In this document: positions 45,303 through 54,758 of the stretch, one piece after another | Position numbering within the stretch: the first letter of the stretch is position 1 | Layout of the letters: each line of letters starts with the position of its first letter | Source: Methylorubrum extorquens | GTDB lineage: Bacteria; Pseudomonadota; Alphaproteobacteria; Rhizobiales; Beijerinckiaceae | Assembly: GCF_024169925.1 (NCBI RefSeq) | Contig: NZ_JALJXF010000001.1 | Location: 4,940,501-5,004,500 of the forward strand | Direction of reading: 5' to 3' | DNA length: 64,000 nucleotides | Translations under genes and position numbers: made by a program | Notes under the pieces: model-generated | The model's database searches: none | What the model was told of the DNA's origin: nothing | The model's input: the letters and a program-made list of their open reading frames with translations, nothing else

Positions 45303-46808
45303 TCAGCACGCGTTGCGGTAGGCGCGCGGCGAAGCGATCGTCCGGAACAGGATCGTGATGTCGAGCCAGAGCGACCAGTTGTCGATGTAGTGCAGGTCGG
45401 CCTGGACGCGGCTCTCCATCGCCGCATCGGTCCGCGTCTCACCGCGAAAGCCGTTCACCTGCGCCCAACCGGTGATGCCCGGCTTCACGTTGTGGCGGCG
45501 GGCGTAGAGGGCGATGCGGCGCTCGAAGCTGCGGTCATGCGCCAGGGCGTGCGGCCGGGGGCCGACGAGCGACATGTCGCCCCGGATCACGTTCAGGAGC
45601 TGCGGCAGCTCGTCGAGATTGGTCCGGCGCAGCAGGGCGCCGACGCGGGTGATGCGCTCGTCGTTGCGCGAGGCCTGCCGGAAGGGGGCGTCGGGGGCGG
45701 CCTTCATGCTGCGGAACTTGAAGACGCCGAAGGCCTCTTGGTTGAAGCCGTAGCGCCGCTGCCGGAAGAAGACCGGTCCGGGACTGTCGAGCTTGATCAG
45801 GACCGCGAGCGCGATGAACAGGGGCGCGAGCATCAGCAGCCCGATCCCGGCCAGCGTCACGTCGCAGGCGCGCTTGAGCAGGATCTCGCCGACCGAGAGC
45901 GGACGTCGGCCGATATTGATGCCCGAGAGCCGGCCGACCCGGGCGACCTGCAGATCGGGGAAGCGGTCCATCATCGTGCCGGGCCGCAGATGCAGGGCGG
46001 CCGGCACCCGCAGGAAGGCATCGATGCAGCGCTCGATGTCGGCGGGCTCCGACCACGGCACCAGCACGAACACGTCGTCGGGCCGCAGGAACCGCACCAC
46101 CGAGACCGCGAGGTCGAGATCCTCGGCGAGCAAGGTCTCCGCGTTCCCCATGCCGGATGTGGGCTCGGGGCGGCGCAGGTAGCTCGTCCCGACGATGCGC
46201 AATCCCAGCGCCTCGACATCGTTGTTGGCGTAGAAGTTCGTCACATCCTCCTCGTAGCCGACGAGGTGGACCCGGCTGGCGGAGGGCGAGCCGGAGGTGC
46301 TGCTGCGGCGCACCAGCGCCACCGTCGCCGCGCGGACGAGAATCGTGACCGGCAGGCCGGCGAGGAAGAAAGCGACCGAGGCGACGCGGGAGAAGTCCTG
46401 TGTGGTCTTCGTCGCGAAGCCGATCAGCAGGGCGACCGCCCAGGCCATGAGCCAGAGCGTCGCCCGGCGCTGCAGATGCGGCGTCTGCGACAGGCAGCGC
46501 TCGATGCTGTATTCGCCGCGGGCGAGGTTGGTCAGCACGACGATCAGGGACAGGAAGCCGGCCGTCTGAAGGTTCATGCTATTGGCGAGCGGGATCAGTT
46601 CCCCGTCGCCGAGATAGGCGTGGTAGGTCGCATCCACCGCGAAGCCGACCGCGAAGATCGCCACGAGATCGGCCGCAAGCAGCGAGGCCGAGATGCCCAC
46701 GCGCAGGGCCATGCGCCGCCGACGCGGCAGAAGCGAGGCCCAGACGGAGCGGCTCACCCCGTCACCGGGCAGCCGCTGATACTGCTGAGGGGGGCGCTCG
46801 TGAAACAT
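45303..46808 (-). CDS. undecaprenyl-phosphate sugar phosphotransferase
   Basis: This is a 501-residue polyprenyl glycosylphosphotransferase that starts exopolysaccharide or capsule repeat units by moving a sugar-phosphate to undecaprenyl phosphate. The N-terminal part has about five helices and a CoA-binding-like region. The C-terminal catalytic domain begins KRACDVTLAGIGLLMLAP with DSPGPVFFRQRRYGFN, VFKFRSM and LDELPQLLNVIRGDMSLVGP. This layout fits WcaJ/ExoY-like enzymes; the sugar is not identified. The start at 46808 (MFHERPPQQYQ) removes a non-membrane leader. No other polysaccharide genes are adjacent. Confidence 0.9.
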   Translation of the reverse strand: MFHERPPQQYQRLPGDGVSRSVWASLLPRRRRMALRVGISASLLAADLVAIFAVGFAVDATYHAYLGDGELIPLANSMNLQTAGFLSLIVVLTNLARGEYSIERCLSQTPHLQRRATLWLMAWAVALLIGFATKTTQDFSRVASVAFFLAGLPVTILVRAATVALVRRSSTSGSPSASRVHLVGYEEDVTNFYANNDVEALGLRIVGTSYLRRPEPTSGMGNAETLLAEDLDLAVSVVRFLRPDDVFVLVPWSEPADIERCIDAFLRVPAALHLRPGTMMDRFPDLQVARVGRLSGINIGRRPLSVGEILLKRACDVTLAGIGLLMLAPLFIALAVLIKLDSPGPVFFRQRRYGFNQEAFGVFKFRSMKAAPDAPFRQASRNDERITRVGALLRRTNLDELPQLLNVIRGDMSLVGPRPHALAHDRSFERRIALYARRHNVKPGITGWAQVNGFRGETRTDAAMESRVQADLHYIDNWSLWLDITILFRTIASPRAYRNAC

Positions 46809-46846
46809 GTGTCCCGCGCTGTGCTGCCCTGGGGCTGTGAAGTGTC

Positions 46847-46861
46847 CCGACGCGGGACGTT
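46847..46861. promoter_or_regulatory. palindrome upstream of the sugar transferase
   Basis: GTCCCG-ACG-CGGGAC is a perfect inverted repeat 39 bases before the minus-strand start at 46808. It may be an operator. The 429-base gap 46809-47237 otherwise holds no gene that I can support. Confidence 0.3.
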
Positions 46862-47217
46862 TTCGGTCGCCGCGCCCGGTTCTGCGGCTCCCCGCGCAAG
46901 CCGCGCACCGGATGCGTGCCGGTGCCGTTGCTCGGGCCAAACGGGACTGACATACGAACCGACGAACGAAAGCTCGGCCTTCCGGATGACCGATCCTTGG
47001 ACCGATTCTCCGGAAGGCCGGTCCCGTCACGGTGTGCGGGCCGAACGCGGAACGGCCCCCAATCGATCCCCTGGATACGATCGGCGGCCGATGTGGAACG
47101 AAAGACGGGTTTTCTACGAGGGAATCGGTGGCATCGCGGTGCGAGGCCTTGAAAGATCAGCACTTATTTTTTGAACAAATCAATGCGGAAGGGCCGTCCG
47201 GTCAGCACTGCGGACTG

Positions 47218-47229
47218 CCGTCCGGACGG
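47218..47229. promoter_or_regulatory. perfect palindrome before the MFS gene
   Basis: CCGTCCGGACGG is a 12-base palindrome centred 14 bases before the start at 47238, with a second CCGTCCGG half-site at 47194-47201. This paired arrangement suggests an operator for a local repressor or activator. Confidence 0.3.
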
Positions 47230-47237
47230 AGTGCGGC

Positions 47238-48485
47238 ATGAGAGCCGAAGCGATTGAGAATCCAGGATTGCCCGGCTCGCCCGAGGTCGCGGTGACGGCG
47301 CCGGCCCAGGCGTGCGCACAGGCCTCCCCGGCCCTGGCGGTGCTCCTCGGCCTCAGCCTCTCGCACCTCCTCAACGATCTCGTGCAGTCGCTTCTGCCGG
47401 CGATCTATCCGCTGCTCAAGGCGGGCTTCCACCTCGATTTCGGGCAGATCGGCCTCATCACCTTCGTGTTCCAGGGGACGGCTTCTCTGCTTCAACCGGG
47501 CGTCGGCCTCTACACAGACCGGCGCCCGCTACCCTACTCGCTGGCTGCCGGCATGGTGCTGTCCATGGCCGGGCTCGCCCTTCTGTCGGTGGCCTCGGTC
47601 TACGGCGCCCTGCTCGCCGCCGCGGCGCTGATCGGGCTGGGCTCCGCCATCTTCCATCCCGAGGCGAGCCGGGTGGCGCGGCTCGCCTCCGGCGGCCGCT
47701 ACGGTCTGGCGCAATCGGTCTTCCAGGTCGGCGGCAATGCCGGCACGGCGCTCGGGCCATTGCTCGCGGCTTTCATCGTGGTGCCGCATGGCCAGGGCAG
47801 CGTCGCGTGGTTCTGCCTCGCCGCACTCGCCGGCATCCTCGTGCTCGGTACGGTCGGCCGCTGGTACGCGCAGCGGCTCGCCGCGACGCCGCGAACGGCC
47901 CGGAAAGGCACGGGTGCCGCATCCGGCCGCCTCAGCCGCGCGCGGATCGTCGCGACGATCGCGATCCTGCTGGGACTGGTCTTCTCCAAATACTTCTACA
48001 TGGCGAGTTTTTCTTCCTATTACACGTTCTACCTGATTCACCGCTTCGGCGTGCCGGTGGCGCTCGCGCAGGTCTACCTGTTCGTCTTCCTCGGTGCGGT
48101 GGCGGCGGGCACGATTCTCGGTGGACCCATTGGGGACCGCTTCGGGCGCAAGCTCGTGATCTGGCTCTCGATTCTCGGGGTGCTGCCGTTCTCGCTCGCC
48201 CTGCCGCACATGAACCTGTTCTGGACGGTGGCCCTCTCGGTGCCGATCGGACTGATTCTGGCCTCCGCCATGCCGGCGATCCTCGTCTACGCACAGGAAC
48301 TATTGCCGGGGCGGATCGGGCTCGTCGGCGGCCTGTTCTTCGGCTTCGCCTTCGGCATGGGCGGCCTCGGCGCCGCGCTGCTCGGGGAAATGGCCGATCA
48401 TGTCGGCATCGAGCGGGTCTACGATCTCTGCGCCTTCCTCCCCGCACTCGGGCTGATGGCGGTGTTCCTGCCGCGGCTGCGGTAG
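47238..48485 (+). CDS. MFS transporter, fosmidomycin resistance (Fsr) type
   Basis: This is a 415-residue major facilitator with 12 helices. The sequence LGLSLSHLLNDLVQSLLPAI and LSYSLAA-like LPYSLAAGMVLSM, with QSVFQVGGNAGTALGPLLAA, is typical of Fsr exporters. A substrate cannot be read from sequence; fosmidomycin or another organic acid-type drug is an inference. The first 35 residues are a hydrophilic lead. The start is close to a palindrome pair that may be its operator. Confidence 0.85.
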   Translation: MRAEAIENPGLPGSPEVAVTAPAQACAQASPALAVLLGLSLSHLLNDLVQSLLPAIYPLLKAGFHLDFGQIGLITFVFQGTASLLQPGVGLYTDRRPLPYSLAAGMVLSMAGLALLSVASVYGALLAAAALIGLGSAIFHPEASRVARLASGGRYGLAQSVFQVGGNAGTALGPLLAAFIVVPHGQGSVAWFCLAALAGILVLGTVGRWYAQRLAATPRTARKGTGAASGRLSRARIVATIAILLGLVFSKYFYMASFSSYYTFYLIHRFGVPVALAQVYLFVFLGAVAAGTILGGPIGDRFGRKLVIWLSILGVLPFSLALPHMNLFWTVALSVPIGLILASAMPAILVYAQELLPGRIGLVGGLFFGFAFGMGGLGAALLGEMADHVGIERVYDLCAFLPALGLMAVFLPRLR

Positions 48486-48626
48486 GATCGCGGCCGGGCG
48501 AGTGCGCATCCGCCCGGAGCATCGCCTCGCAACGCCCCCGGTCGATTTTCCTCACACCGGACGAGGGCAACGAATGAGCGCCTCGCCCCGGATCCGATCT
48601 CCGGGACGAGGCGCTCGGGATGGCGG

Positions 48627-48962
48627 TTAGGCGGCCTGCTCGTTCTGCGGACGGGCGAGGGTCTGGATCGACTCGAAGCCCTCGAATTGCGGGTGGCCGA
48701 GATAGAGCGGCTTAGTGCCGGGCACCCGGCCATGCGCCTTGCGGAACTGTTCCGAGCGGGTCCACGCCTCGAAATCGGCGCGCGAGCGCCAGACCGTGTG
48801 CGAGGCGTAGAGGATGTGGTCCTCGGCCTCCGGCCCCTTGAGCATATGGAACTCCACGAAGCCCTCCATCTCGCCGAGGTGACTGTCGCGTCCGAGCCAA
48901 ACCTGCTCGAAGTCCTCCGCCGATTCCTTGACGACCTTGAACCGGTTCATTGCGATGAACAT
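48627..48962 (-). CDS. antibiotic biosynthesis monooxygenase/HmuQ-like heme-binding protein
   Basis: This is a 111-residue single-domain ABM protein. It has MFIAMNRFKVVKESAEDFE, then FVEFHMLKGPEAEDHILYAS, HTVWRSRADFEAWTRSEQF and KAHG. This pattern matches alphaproteobacterial heme-degrading HmuQ-type proteins as I recall them, as well as general ABM monooxygenases. Whether it binds heme is not shown, and no heme uptake genes are nearby. It is transcribed away from the XRE regulator across a 452-base gap. Confidence 0.75.
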   Translation of the reverse strand: MFIAMNRFKVVKESAEDFEQVWLGRDSHLGEMEGFVEFHMLKGPEAEDHILYASHTVWRSRADFEAWTRSEQFRKAHGRVPGTKPLYLGHPQFEGFESIQTLARPQNEQAA

Positions 48963-49045
48963 GCCGTGACGCTCCCGATCTGGGCGAGCAGGCGCTCAAC
49001 GCGACCGCCCGCAGATGATAACTCTACGTAGTTCGGCTCGTAGCC

Positions 49046-49093
49046 TGAGGCGGGACCATCCGCACCGACCAGGGTACGGATGGTCTCGCCTCA
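49046..49093. terminator. strong hairpin in the ABM/XRE gap
   Basis: Seventeen-base arms (49046-49062, TGAGGCGGGACCATCCG, and 49077-49093) pair at 16 of 17 positions round a 14-base loop. No T tract follows on either strand. The hairpin lies upstream of both divergent genes, so it is probably a regulatory or repeat element rather than a terminator of either. Confidence 0.45.
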
Positions 49094-49272
49094 GCGCATT
49101 CGTGTGAAATCCTACCAAACTCCGGACGGAGTTGCCGGTTTGGCCGCAGGAACGGCTGATGAACGTAAACTTGCCGGAAAACTGAAAACTTTCATCCGAA
49201 AACAGGTAGGCTCTTGCATTGTGTATGCACTTCATGGTGATGCTGCGGCTAGGCTAAAACCCTGCGATACGA

Positions 49273-49331
49273 GGGCATCCAAAACGCATCTGCCTGACCT
49301 GTTCCGGTAGTAGAAGCGTTTCGAGATGCCC
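49273..49331. repeat. inverted repeat upstream of XRE regulator
   Basis: Arms GGGCATCCAAAACGC (49273-49287) and GCGTTTCGAGATGCCC (49316-49331) are complementary with a small gap. It lies about 84 bases before the regulator start and may be its operator. The rest of 48963-49414 shows no gene I can support. Confidence 0.35.
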
Positions 49332-49414
49332 GAAGACGCTGGCTGAGGCTCAAGCGCTGCCGACCTGAGGTCCTTGGGTCGGTCCGCGACATCGAACAGG
49401 GACCGTGCCGTAAG

Positions 49415-49840
49415 ATGATGCCGAAACAGACAACCGATGTCGACCGCCTCGTCGGGCTCCGGATCACCGCGCTGCGCAAGGCGCGCGGACTGAGCCAGAC
49501 CGCACTCGGGACCGCGGTGGGTGTGACCTTCCAGCAGGTCCAGAAATACGAGAAGGGCCAGAACCGCGTCGGCGCCGGGCGCCTGCGCGAGATCGCCCGT
49601 CTGCTCGAAGTTCCGGTCTCCGCCTTCTTCGAGGAAGGCGACGGCGCCGCCGCCCAGGAACAGACGGAGGTGTTCGGCTTCCTGCGCGCACACGGGGCCG
49701 TCGATCTGCTGCGCGCCTTCGCGACGATCGAGGACGATCAGATGCGCCGCGAGGTTCTGGCGATCGTGCGCAGCGCCGCCCGCCTCGGCCGCAAGAAGGA
49801 CCCGGAAGTCGTCGACGCCGTCGAGACGCGTCCGAGCTGA
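49415..49840 (+). CDS. XRE-family transcriptional regulator
   Basis: This is a 141-residue regulator with a Cro/C1-type helix-turn-helix: VGLRITALRKARGLSQTALG and VTFQQVQKYEKGQNRVGA (about 13-50). The C-terminal region (about 80-141) is helical and likely for dimerisation. Such proteins are common single-domain regulators in Hyphomicrobiales, with unknown ligands. An ATG at 49418 is also possible, one residue shorter. Target genes cannot be read. The upstream inverted repeat may be an autoregulatory site. Confidence 0.85.
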   Translation: MMPKQTTDVDRLVGLRITALRKARGLSQTALGTAVGVTFQQVQKYEKGQNRVGAGRLREIARLLEVPVSAFFEEGDGAAAQEQTEVFGFLRAHGAVDLLRAFATIEDDQMRREVLAIVRSAARLGRKKDPEVVDAVETRPS

Positions 49841-49872
49841 AGGCGTTGGGCCGGCATCGCCGCCGGCCCGCG

Positions 49873-51198
49873 TCACGTGTCCGCCGTTCCGGCGATCAGG
49901 TGGAAGAAGCTGCCCGTGACACGGCCCCGGCGGTGGCCGGCGAGGCCGAGCGGCACCCCTTCCGCATCCGTCACCCGCGCGAGTGCGAGATCGTCCCCCG
50001 GCGCGGGCGTGAGTTCGCTCGCGTAATGGAATTCGTGCCCGACGAGGCGCGTGCCGGCAATGCCGAGCAGCCCGTCGTCGAGGAGATGCGCGACGCGGTA
50101 GCCGAGATGGAGCTTGCGCCGCCGGTACGAGGTCGCGACCGGCAGCAGGCCGCACATCGGATGGGTGAGCCCGTCCGCATCCTCCAGGCTCTCGCCCAGA
50201 ACCATGTAGCCGCCGCACTCTCCGTGGACCGGCCGGGTCTGCGCGAAGTCCCGTAGGCCGCCGAGGAAATGGCCTGCCGTCGCGAGCCGGCCCGCATGCA
50301 GCTCGGGGTAGCCGCCGGGTAGCCAGCAGGCGTCGCAGTCGGCCCCCGGCGCCTCGTCGGCCAGCGGCGAGAACGGCACGATCTCGGCCCCGGCCGCGCG
50401 CCATCCAGCCAGCATGTGCGGATAGAGGAACGAGAAGGCGGCGTCCCGCGCCACCGCGATCCGCTGCGCCGGCGGCCTCGGCAGGCCCTCGGTCGCGGCG
50501 GGGGCGTGCCCGCCGGCCACGGCCAGAATCGCGTCGAGGTCGAGGGAGGTTTCCGCGAGGTCGGCGAGCCGGTCGAGGCGGGCGTGGAGGTCGGCGGTCT
50601 CGCCGGCCTGGACGAGGCCGAGATGGCGTTCGGGCAGGACGAGATTCGCCTCGCGCGGGAAGGCGCCGAGCACCGGCAGCCCCACCCGTGACAGCCCCGC
50701 CTCGACCAGACGGCGGTGGCGTGGGCTCGCGACCTTGTTGAGGATCACGCCCGCGATCCGGATCCGCGCATCGTAGGCCGCGCAGCCGAGCGCCACGGCC
50801 GCCGCCGATTGCGCGGCCCCCGACACGTCGAGCACCAGGACCACCGGCCAGCCGTAACGCGCGGCGATGTCGGCGTTGGCGCCCGTGCGGCCTTCGCCCG
50901 CGACGATGCCGTCATGCAGGCCCATCGAGCCCTCGGCCACGACAAGATCGGCCTCAAGCGCGCTCAGGCCCGCGCAGGCATCGAGCAGCGCGTCCGGCAT
51001 GGCGAAGCTGTCGAGGTTGAGGCTGGGCAGGCCCGTCGCCGCCTCGTGGAAGGCGGGATCGATGTAGTCCGGCCCGCATTTCGCGCCGCGGATCGCCACG
51101 CCGCGGCGGCGCAGGGCCCGCATCAGCGCGAGCGTCACCGTGGTCTTGCCGGAGCCGGAGCGCGGCGCCGCGACGAGGAGGCCGGGAGCGGGGGTCAT
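49873..51198 (-). CDS. cobB: cobyrinate a,c-diamide synthase
   Basis: This is a 441-residue ATP-dependent amidotransferase that amidates the a and c carboxylates in cobalamin synthesis (aerobic pathway on hydrogenobyrinate). Walker A SGSGKTT (about 14-20) and [11 protein letters not shown] are visible in the synthetase domain. The C-terminal glutaminase has C328 in [14 protein letters not shown]. The ATG at 51198 overlaps the cobM stop by four bases (ATGA), so it is translationally coupled. A longer in-frame start inside cobM is rejected. Confidence 0.95.
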   Translation of the reverse strand: MTPAPGLLVAAPRSGSGKTTVTLALMRALRRRGVAIRGAKCGPDYIDPAFHEAATGLPSLNLDSFAMPDALLDACAGLSALEADLVVAEGSMGLHDGIVAGEGRTGANADIAARYGWPVVLVLDVSGAAQSAAAVALGCAAYDARIRIAGVILNKVASPRHRRLVEAGLSRVGLPVLGAFPREANLVLPERHLGLVQAGETADLHARLDRLADLAETSLDLDAILAVAGGHAPAATEGLPRPPAQRIAVARDAAFSFLYPHMLAGWRAAGAEIVPFSPLADEAPGADCDACWLPGGYPELHAGRLATAGHFLGGLRDFAQTRPVHGECGGYMVLGESLEDADGLTHPMCGLLPVATSYRRRKLHLGYRVAHLLDDGLLGIAGTRLVGHEFHYASELTPAPGDDLALARVTDAEGVPLGLAGHRRGRVTGSFFHLIAGTADT

Positions 51199-51995
51199 GA
51201 TGCGGCCTCGCTCGACGGTGTGCCGGGTGCGCCGACCGCACCGCGGGGGCGGAAGCGGCGGTCGTAATCGGGGGCGTAGAGCGCGCTCTCGCGAAAATCC
51301 GCCGGGTCGAGCGCCGGTCCCACCAGGATCAGGGCGGTGCGCTCGATCTTCTCTGCTTGGACGCAGGCAGGGAGGGTGGCCAGCGTCCCGGTCAGCACCC
51401 GCTCGTCGGGCCAGGTCGCGCGGAACACCACCGCCGCCGGGCAATCCGCTCCGTAGAACGGGACGAGGTCGGCGCAGGTCGGCTCGACCACGTGGATCGA
51501 GAGGTGAAGCGCGAGCGTCGCCCCGGTGGCCGCGAAGGCGGAGAGCTGTTCGCGCTCCGGCATCGGACTCGCCCGGCCCGAGGTGCGGGTGAGCACCACC
51601 GATTGCGTCAGACCCGGCACCGTCAGTTCGCGCCGCAGCAGGGCGGCGGCGGCGGCGAACGAGGGAACGCCCGGCGTGACGGTGTAGGGAATGCCGAGCG
51701 CGTCGAGCCGGCGGGTCTGCTCGGCCAGCGCGCTCCAGACCGAGAGATCGCCGGAATGCAACCGCGCCACGTCCTGGCCGGCGGCGTGCGCGCGCCCAAT
51801 CTCGTCCATGATCGCGTCGAGATCGAGCGGCGCGGTGTCAACGATGCGTGCGCCGTCCGGGCACCACGACAGGATCTCAGGCGCCACCAGCGAGCCCGCA
51901 TAGAGGCAGACGGGGCAGGCGGCGATCCGGTCGCGGCCGCGCACGGTGATGAGGTCGGCAGCACCCGGCCCGGCGCCGATGAAATGGACGGTCAT
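51195..51995 (-). CDS. cobM: precorrin-4 C11-methyltransferase
   Basis: This is a 266-residue SAM-dependent methyltransferase acting on precorrin-4 in the corrin ring pathway. The N-terminal [16 protein letters not shown] is the glycine-rich loop. [19 protein letters not shown] and [17 protein letters not shown] are typical of CobM/CbiF. The start at 51995 gives [15 protein letters not shown]. The C-terminal tail ([20 protein letters not shown]) is longer than in some homologues. It overlaps cobB. Confidence 0.95.
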   Translation of the reverse strand: MTVHFIGAGPGAADLITVRGRDRIAACPVCLYAGSLVAPEILSWCPDGARIVDTAPLDLDAIMDEIGRAHAAGQDVARLHSGDLSVWSALAEQTRRLDALGIPYTVTPGVPSFAAAAALLRRELTVPGLTQSVVLTRTSGRASPMPEREQLSAFAATGATLALHLSIHVVEPTCADLVPFYGADCPAAVVFRATWPDERVLTGTLATLPACVQAEKIERTALILVGPALDPADFRESALYAPDYDRRFRPRGAVGAPGTPSSEAAS

Positions 51996-52072
51996 GACGC
52001 CCGCTTACAGCATCGGACCGGCCGTTGGGGAGAGACGATGATCGAGGTCGCCGCAAGGGACCGAGGAGCCGC

Positions 52073-52513
52073 TCAGCGGGACGCCGCCGCGGCCTCGCCC
52101 CAGCCCGGCAGCGGGAAGGCCCGATCGTAGGCCAGATTGAAGACGAAGGCGTAGGCCACATAGAAGGCGGCGATCGCGAGATCCATGACGAAGGCTTGGC
52201 CGAGGCTGATGCCGAGATACCAAGCGATCGGCGGCAGCAGGATCAGGAGCAGCCCCGCTTCGAACAGTACGGCGTGCCCCACCCGCAGAACGAGGCTCTT
52301 GCGCGTGTGCCCGGTCCACCGCTGCATCGCTCGATCGAAGCCGAGATTGTAGACGTAGTTCCACGCGGCCGCGGTGATGGCGCTACCCACGCCGATCACC
52401 CCCATGTCGGAGGCGTGCAGCCCGAACAGCACGGTGCCGAACGGGATGATGAGCGCAAGGCCGAACACCTCGAACAGGAGGGCGTGGCGGATACGGTCGC
52501 GTGTGGTGCGCAT
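52073..52513 (-). CDS. PACE-family multidrug/biocide efflux transporter
   Basis: This is a 146-residue protein with four helices in two tandem pairs. The first is RIRHALLFEVFGLALIIPF with AAAWNYVYNLGFDRAM. The second is RVGHAVLFEAGLLLILLPP with AFYVAYAFVFNLAYDRAFP. This is the PACE (AceI-like) arrangement, which exports chlorhexidine-type biocides and short-chain diamines by proton antiport. The buried glutamates (LFEVFG and LFEAGL) are present. It is divergent from a LysR gene, like many aceI loci. Confidence 0.92.
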   Translation of the reverse strand: MRTTRDRIRHALLFEVFGLALIIPFGTVLFGLHASDMGVIGVGSAITAAAWNYVYNLGFDRAMQRWTGHTRKSLVLRVGHAVLFEAGLLLILLPPIAWYLGISLGQAFVMDLAIAAFYVAYAFVFNLAYDRAFPLPGWGEAAAASR

Positions 52514-52551
52514 GGTTTGACTCGGACGATCTGGGTTGGTCCGCCGCCTTC

Positions 52552-52562
52552 TATCTGTGATA
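52552..52562. promoter_or_regulatory. possible LysR-type operator
   Basis: TATC-TGT-GATA is a perfect 4-3-4 inverted repeat in the 89-base gap between the PACE gene and the divergent LysR gene. It would suit a site shared by both promoters. Confidence 0.3.
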
Positions 52563-52602
52563 CCAATGGTGCCAAGTTAGGATATATCTGGAGAACAGAT
52601 GG

Positions 52603-53511
52603 ATGGCCGTCTCGCTCGACCAGCTTCAGGCCTTCGTGGCGGCGGCCGAGGCCGGGTCGTTCTCGGGCGCCGCCCGTGTGTTGCGGAAGGCGCAATCGGC
52701 CATCAGCACGCAAGTGGCCAACCTCGAGACCGATCTGGGGCTGGCGCTGTTCAGCCGGACGGGCCGGAACCCGGTGCTGACACCGGCAGGAGAGCGCCTG
52801 CTGTTGGAGGCGCGCGTGGTGCTCGACCGGCGCGAGCACCTGATCGGTGTGGCGAGCAGCCTGGAGCAGGGGATCGAGAACCGGCTGGTCGTCGCCATCG
52901 ACGAGCTCTACCCCGAGCACGCGCTCGGCGCCCTCTTCGCCGAGTTCGCTCAAGCCTTCCCCTTCGTGGAGCTGGAACTGCTCTTCCCGCTGATGGAGGA
53001 TGTCAGCCGCATGGTGCAGTCGGGCGCCGCCGACCTCGGCGTGATGTGGCGCCAGGAGGTCCTACCGACGGAACTCGGCTTCCAGACCATCGGCTGGGTG
53101 CCGCTCAAGCTCGTCTGCGGACGCGACCACCCCCTCGCCAAGGCACGGGTGGAGTGGGAGGAGCTGAAGCGCCACCGCCAGATCCTCGTGGCCGCGCGCA
53201 GCGACGGACCGGAGAAGCGCCGTCTGCGGGTGGCGGCCGAGGTATGGTGGGTCGAGAGCCACTGGGTGATCCTGGAGATGGTGAAGCACGGGATCGGCTG
53301 GGCTTTCGTCACCGATCACGTCATCGCCTCGTCCCTCACGGCGCCGGACCTCGTCACGCCGGACCTGCAGTTCGACAAGGGCGACTGGCCCATCGCCCTC
53401 GAACTGGTCTGGCACAAGCAGCGGCCCTGCGGGCCTGCCGCCGCATGGCTCCGTGAGCGCTTCGCGGCGGAGAGAATCGGCAGCGTGTCACAAGGCGATC
53501 GGACAGTCTGA
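52603..53511 (+). CDS. LysR-family transcriptional regulator
   Basis: This is a 302-residue LysR protein. The N-terminal winged helix covers LDQLQAFVAAAEAGSFSGAA and AQSAISTQVANLETDLGLAL (5-49). The effector domain follows from about residue 92. Its position, head to head with the PACE gene, suggests it activates that gene in response to a biocide or polyamine. This is inference by analogy with AceR. The ATG at 52603 follows GGAGAACAGATGG. Confidence 0.92.
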   Translation: MAVSLDQLQAFVAAAEAGSFSGAARVLRKAQSAISTQVANLETDLGLALFSRTGRNPVLTPAGERLLLEARVVLDRREHLIGVASSLEQGIENRLVVAIDELYPEHALGALFAEFAQAFPFVELELLFPLMEDVSRMVQSGAADLGVMWRQEVLPTELGFQTIGWVPLKLVCGRDHPLAKARVEWEELKRHRQILVAARSDGPEKRRLRVAAEVWWVESHWVILEMVKHGIGWAFVTDHVIASSLTAPDLVTPDLQFDKGDWPIALELVWHKQRPCGPAAAWLRERFAAERIGSVSQGDRTV

Positions 53512-53579
53512 GGTGCGGGTTTCAAAGGCGGCGGAGGCGGTGAGCGGTGCCCGTTCTACGTTCCTTCGGGCCACCGGGC

Positions 53580-54671
53580 TTACGCGACCCGGACGCGGTT
53601 CCGGCCGTCGGACTTGGCGTCGTAGAGCGCCTTGTCGGCGCGCTCCAGGCTCTCGCTCAACGCCTCGCCGGCCCCGAGCATCGCGACGCCGATGCTTACC
53701 GTGATCGGAACGGCCGATCCATTCCAGGCGATGGGCGCGCCGCCGACCGCGCGGCGCAGACGTTCGGCGAGATAGGTCGTCGCGTTGTGATCGCGCCCCG
53801 GCAGCACGATTCCGAACTCCTCGCCGCCCAACCGCGCGAGATGGCCGCCCTCGGGCAGGAGCGCGGTCGCCCGCGCGGCGAAGTCGCGCAACACCGCGTC
53901 GCCCGCAGCATGTCCGAACCGGTCATTGATCGCTTTGAAGTGGTCGAGGTCCGCAACGATGATGCCGGCCTCCGACACGCTCCCGGTCTCGGCCGCGAGG
54001 CCCTGCCGGTTCAGTGCGCCCGTCAAGGCATCCGTCCGCGCCATCCGCGCGACGGCGGCATAGGCCCGCTCCGCCTCCAGGGCGAGAATCGCCGTGATGA
54101 GGAGGATGGAGGTGATGTGATCGACGATGAAGATGGCGATGACGGACAGGCGGACCGACGCCTCGGACACCGGCAGCAGGGGCAGGCAGATCACCAGCGC
54201 GATTGCGAGCAGGGCCCCGGCGACCAGGTGGCGCAGCGGGGATCGCCGCGGTGAACTTCGCAGGACATAAACGGCCGCCGCAGCCTCGTGGATGGCGTAG
54301 GCGATCGTGCTGCCGGCATTGACCGCGGTGGGGCTGGCGCCCGCGAGCGTGAGCCCGAGATGCGTGGCCGTGGGGAGCAGGAACAGGCCGATCATCGGCC
54401 CCGTCACCGCCGGGCGTCCGTCGAAGAGCCGAAGCCCGATCCAGAAGGCCGCCCCGGCGAGCGACCAGCCGAACGGCGACCAGATGCTGCCGTAATAACC
54501 GAAATCCACGAACCACACGGCCATGGTCGCGCAGACCGCGTAACTCGCGCCGAAGCAGAGGAAGTAGGTCTTCTGCCGGTTCAGCAGCCACGCGCAGAGA
54601 AAGATCGCGGCACAGGCGCCGAAGACCAGGAAATCGGTGAACTGCAGGGTGGGAACCGACAAGTCCGTCAT
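53580..54671 (-). CDS. membrane-anchored diguanylate cyclase
   Basis: This is a 363-residue c-di-GMP synthase. The N-terminal half (about 1-195) has about six hydrophobic helices with no domain I can name. The C-terminal GGDEF domain has RMARTDALTGALNRQGL and active-site GGEEF at 282-286. The RxxD inhibitory site five residues upstream is missing (the sequence is PEGGHLARL). The enzyme should therefore be active and not feedback-inhibited through the primary I-site. The signal sensed is unknown. Confidence 0.92.
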   Translation of the reverse strand: MTDLSVPTLQFTDFLVFGACAAIFLCAWLLNRQKTYFLCFGASYAVCATMAVWFVDFGYYGSIWSPFGWSLAGAAFWIGLRLFDGRPAVTGPMIGLFLLPTATHLGLTLAGASPTAVNAGSTIAYAIHEAAAAVYVLRSSPRRSPLRHLVAGALLAIALVICLPLLPVSEASVRLSVIAIFIVDHITSILLITAILALEAERAYAAVARMARTDALTGALNRQGLAAETGSVSEAGIIVADLDHFKAINDRFGHAAGDAVLRDFAARATALLPEGGHLARLGGEEFGIVLPGRDHNATTYLAERLRRAVGGAPIAWNGSAVPITVSIGVAMLGAGEALSESLERADKALYDAKSDGRNRVRVA

Positions 54672-54758
54672 TGCCCGCGCCTCCCTGCTGTACGGTGCAG
54701 TTTTGGCTCAGGTCGCGTGAAAGGTTCCCTTCATCGGTCGGGCGTTGCGGTTTTGCGG

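Noticed and set aside
49080..49310. 76-codon ORF in the ABM/XRE gap
   Set aside because: Low GC at third positions, no recognisable domain, no clear ribosome-binding site, and it overlaps the two inverted repeats.
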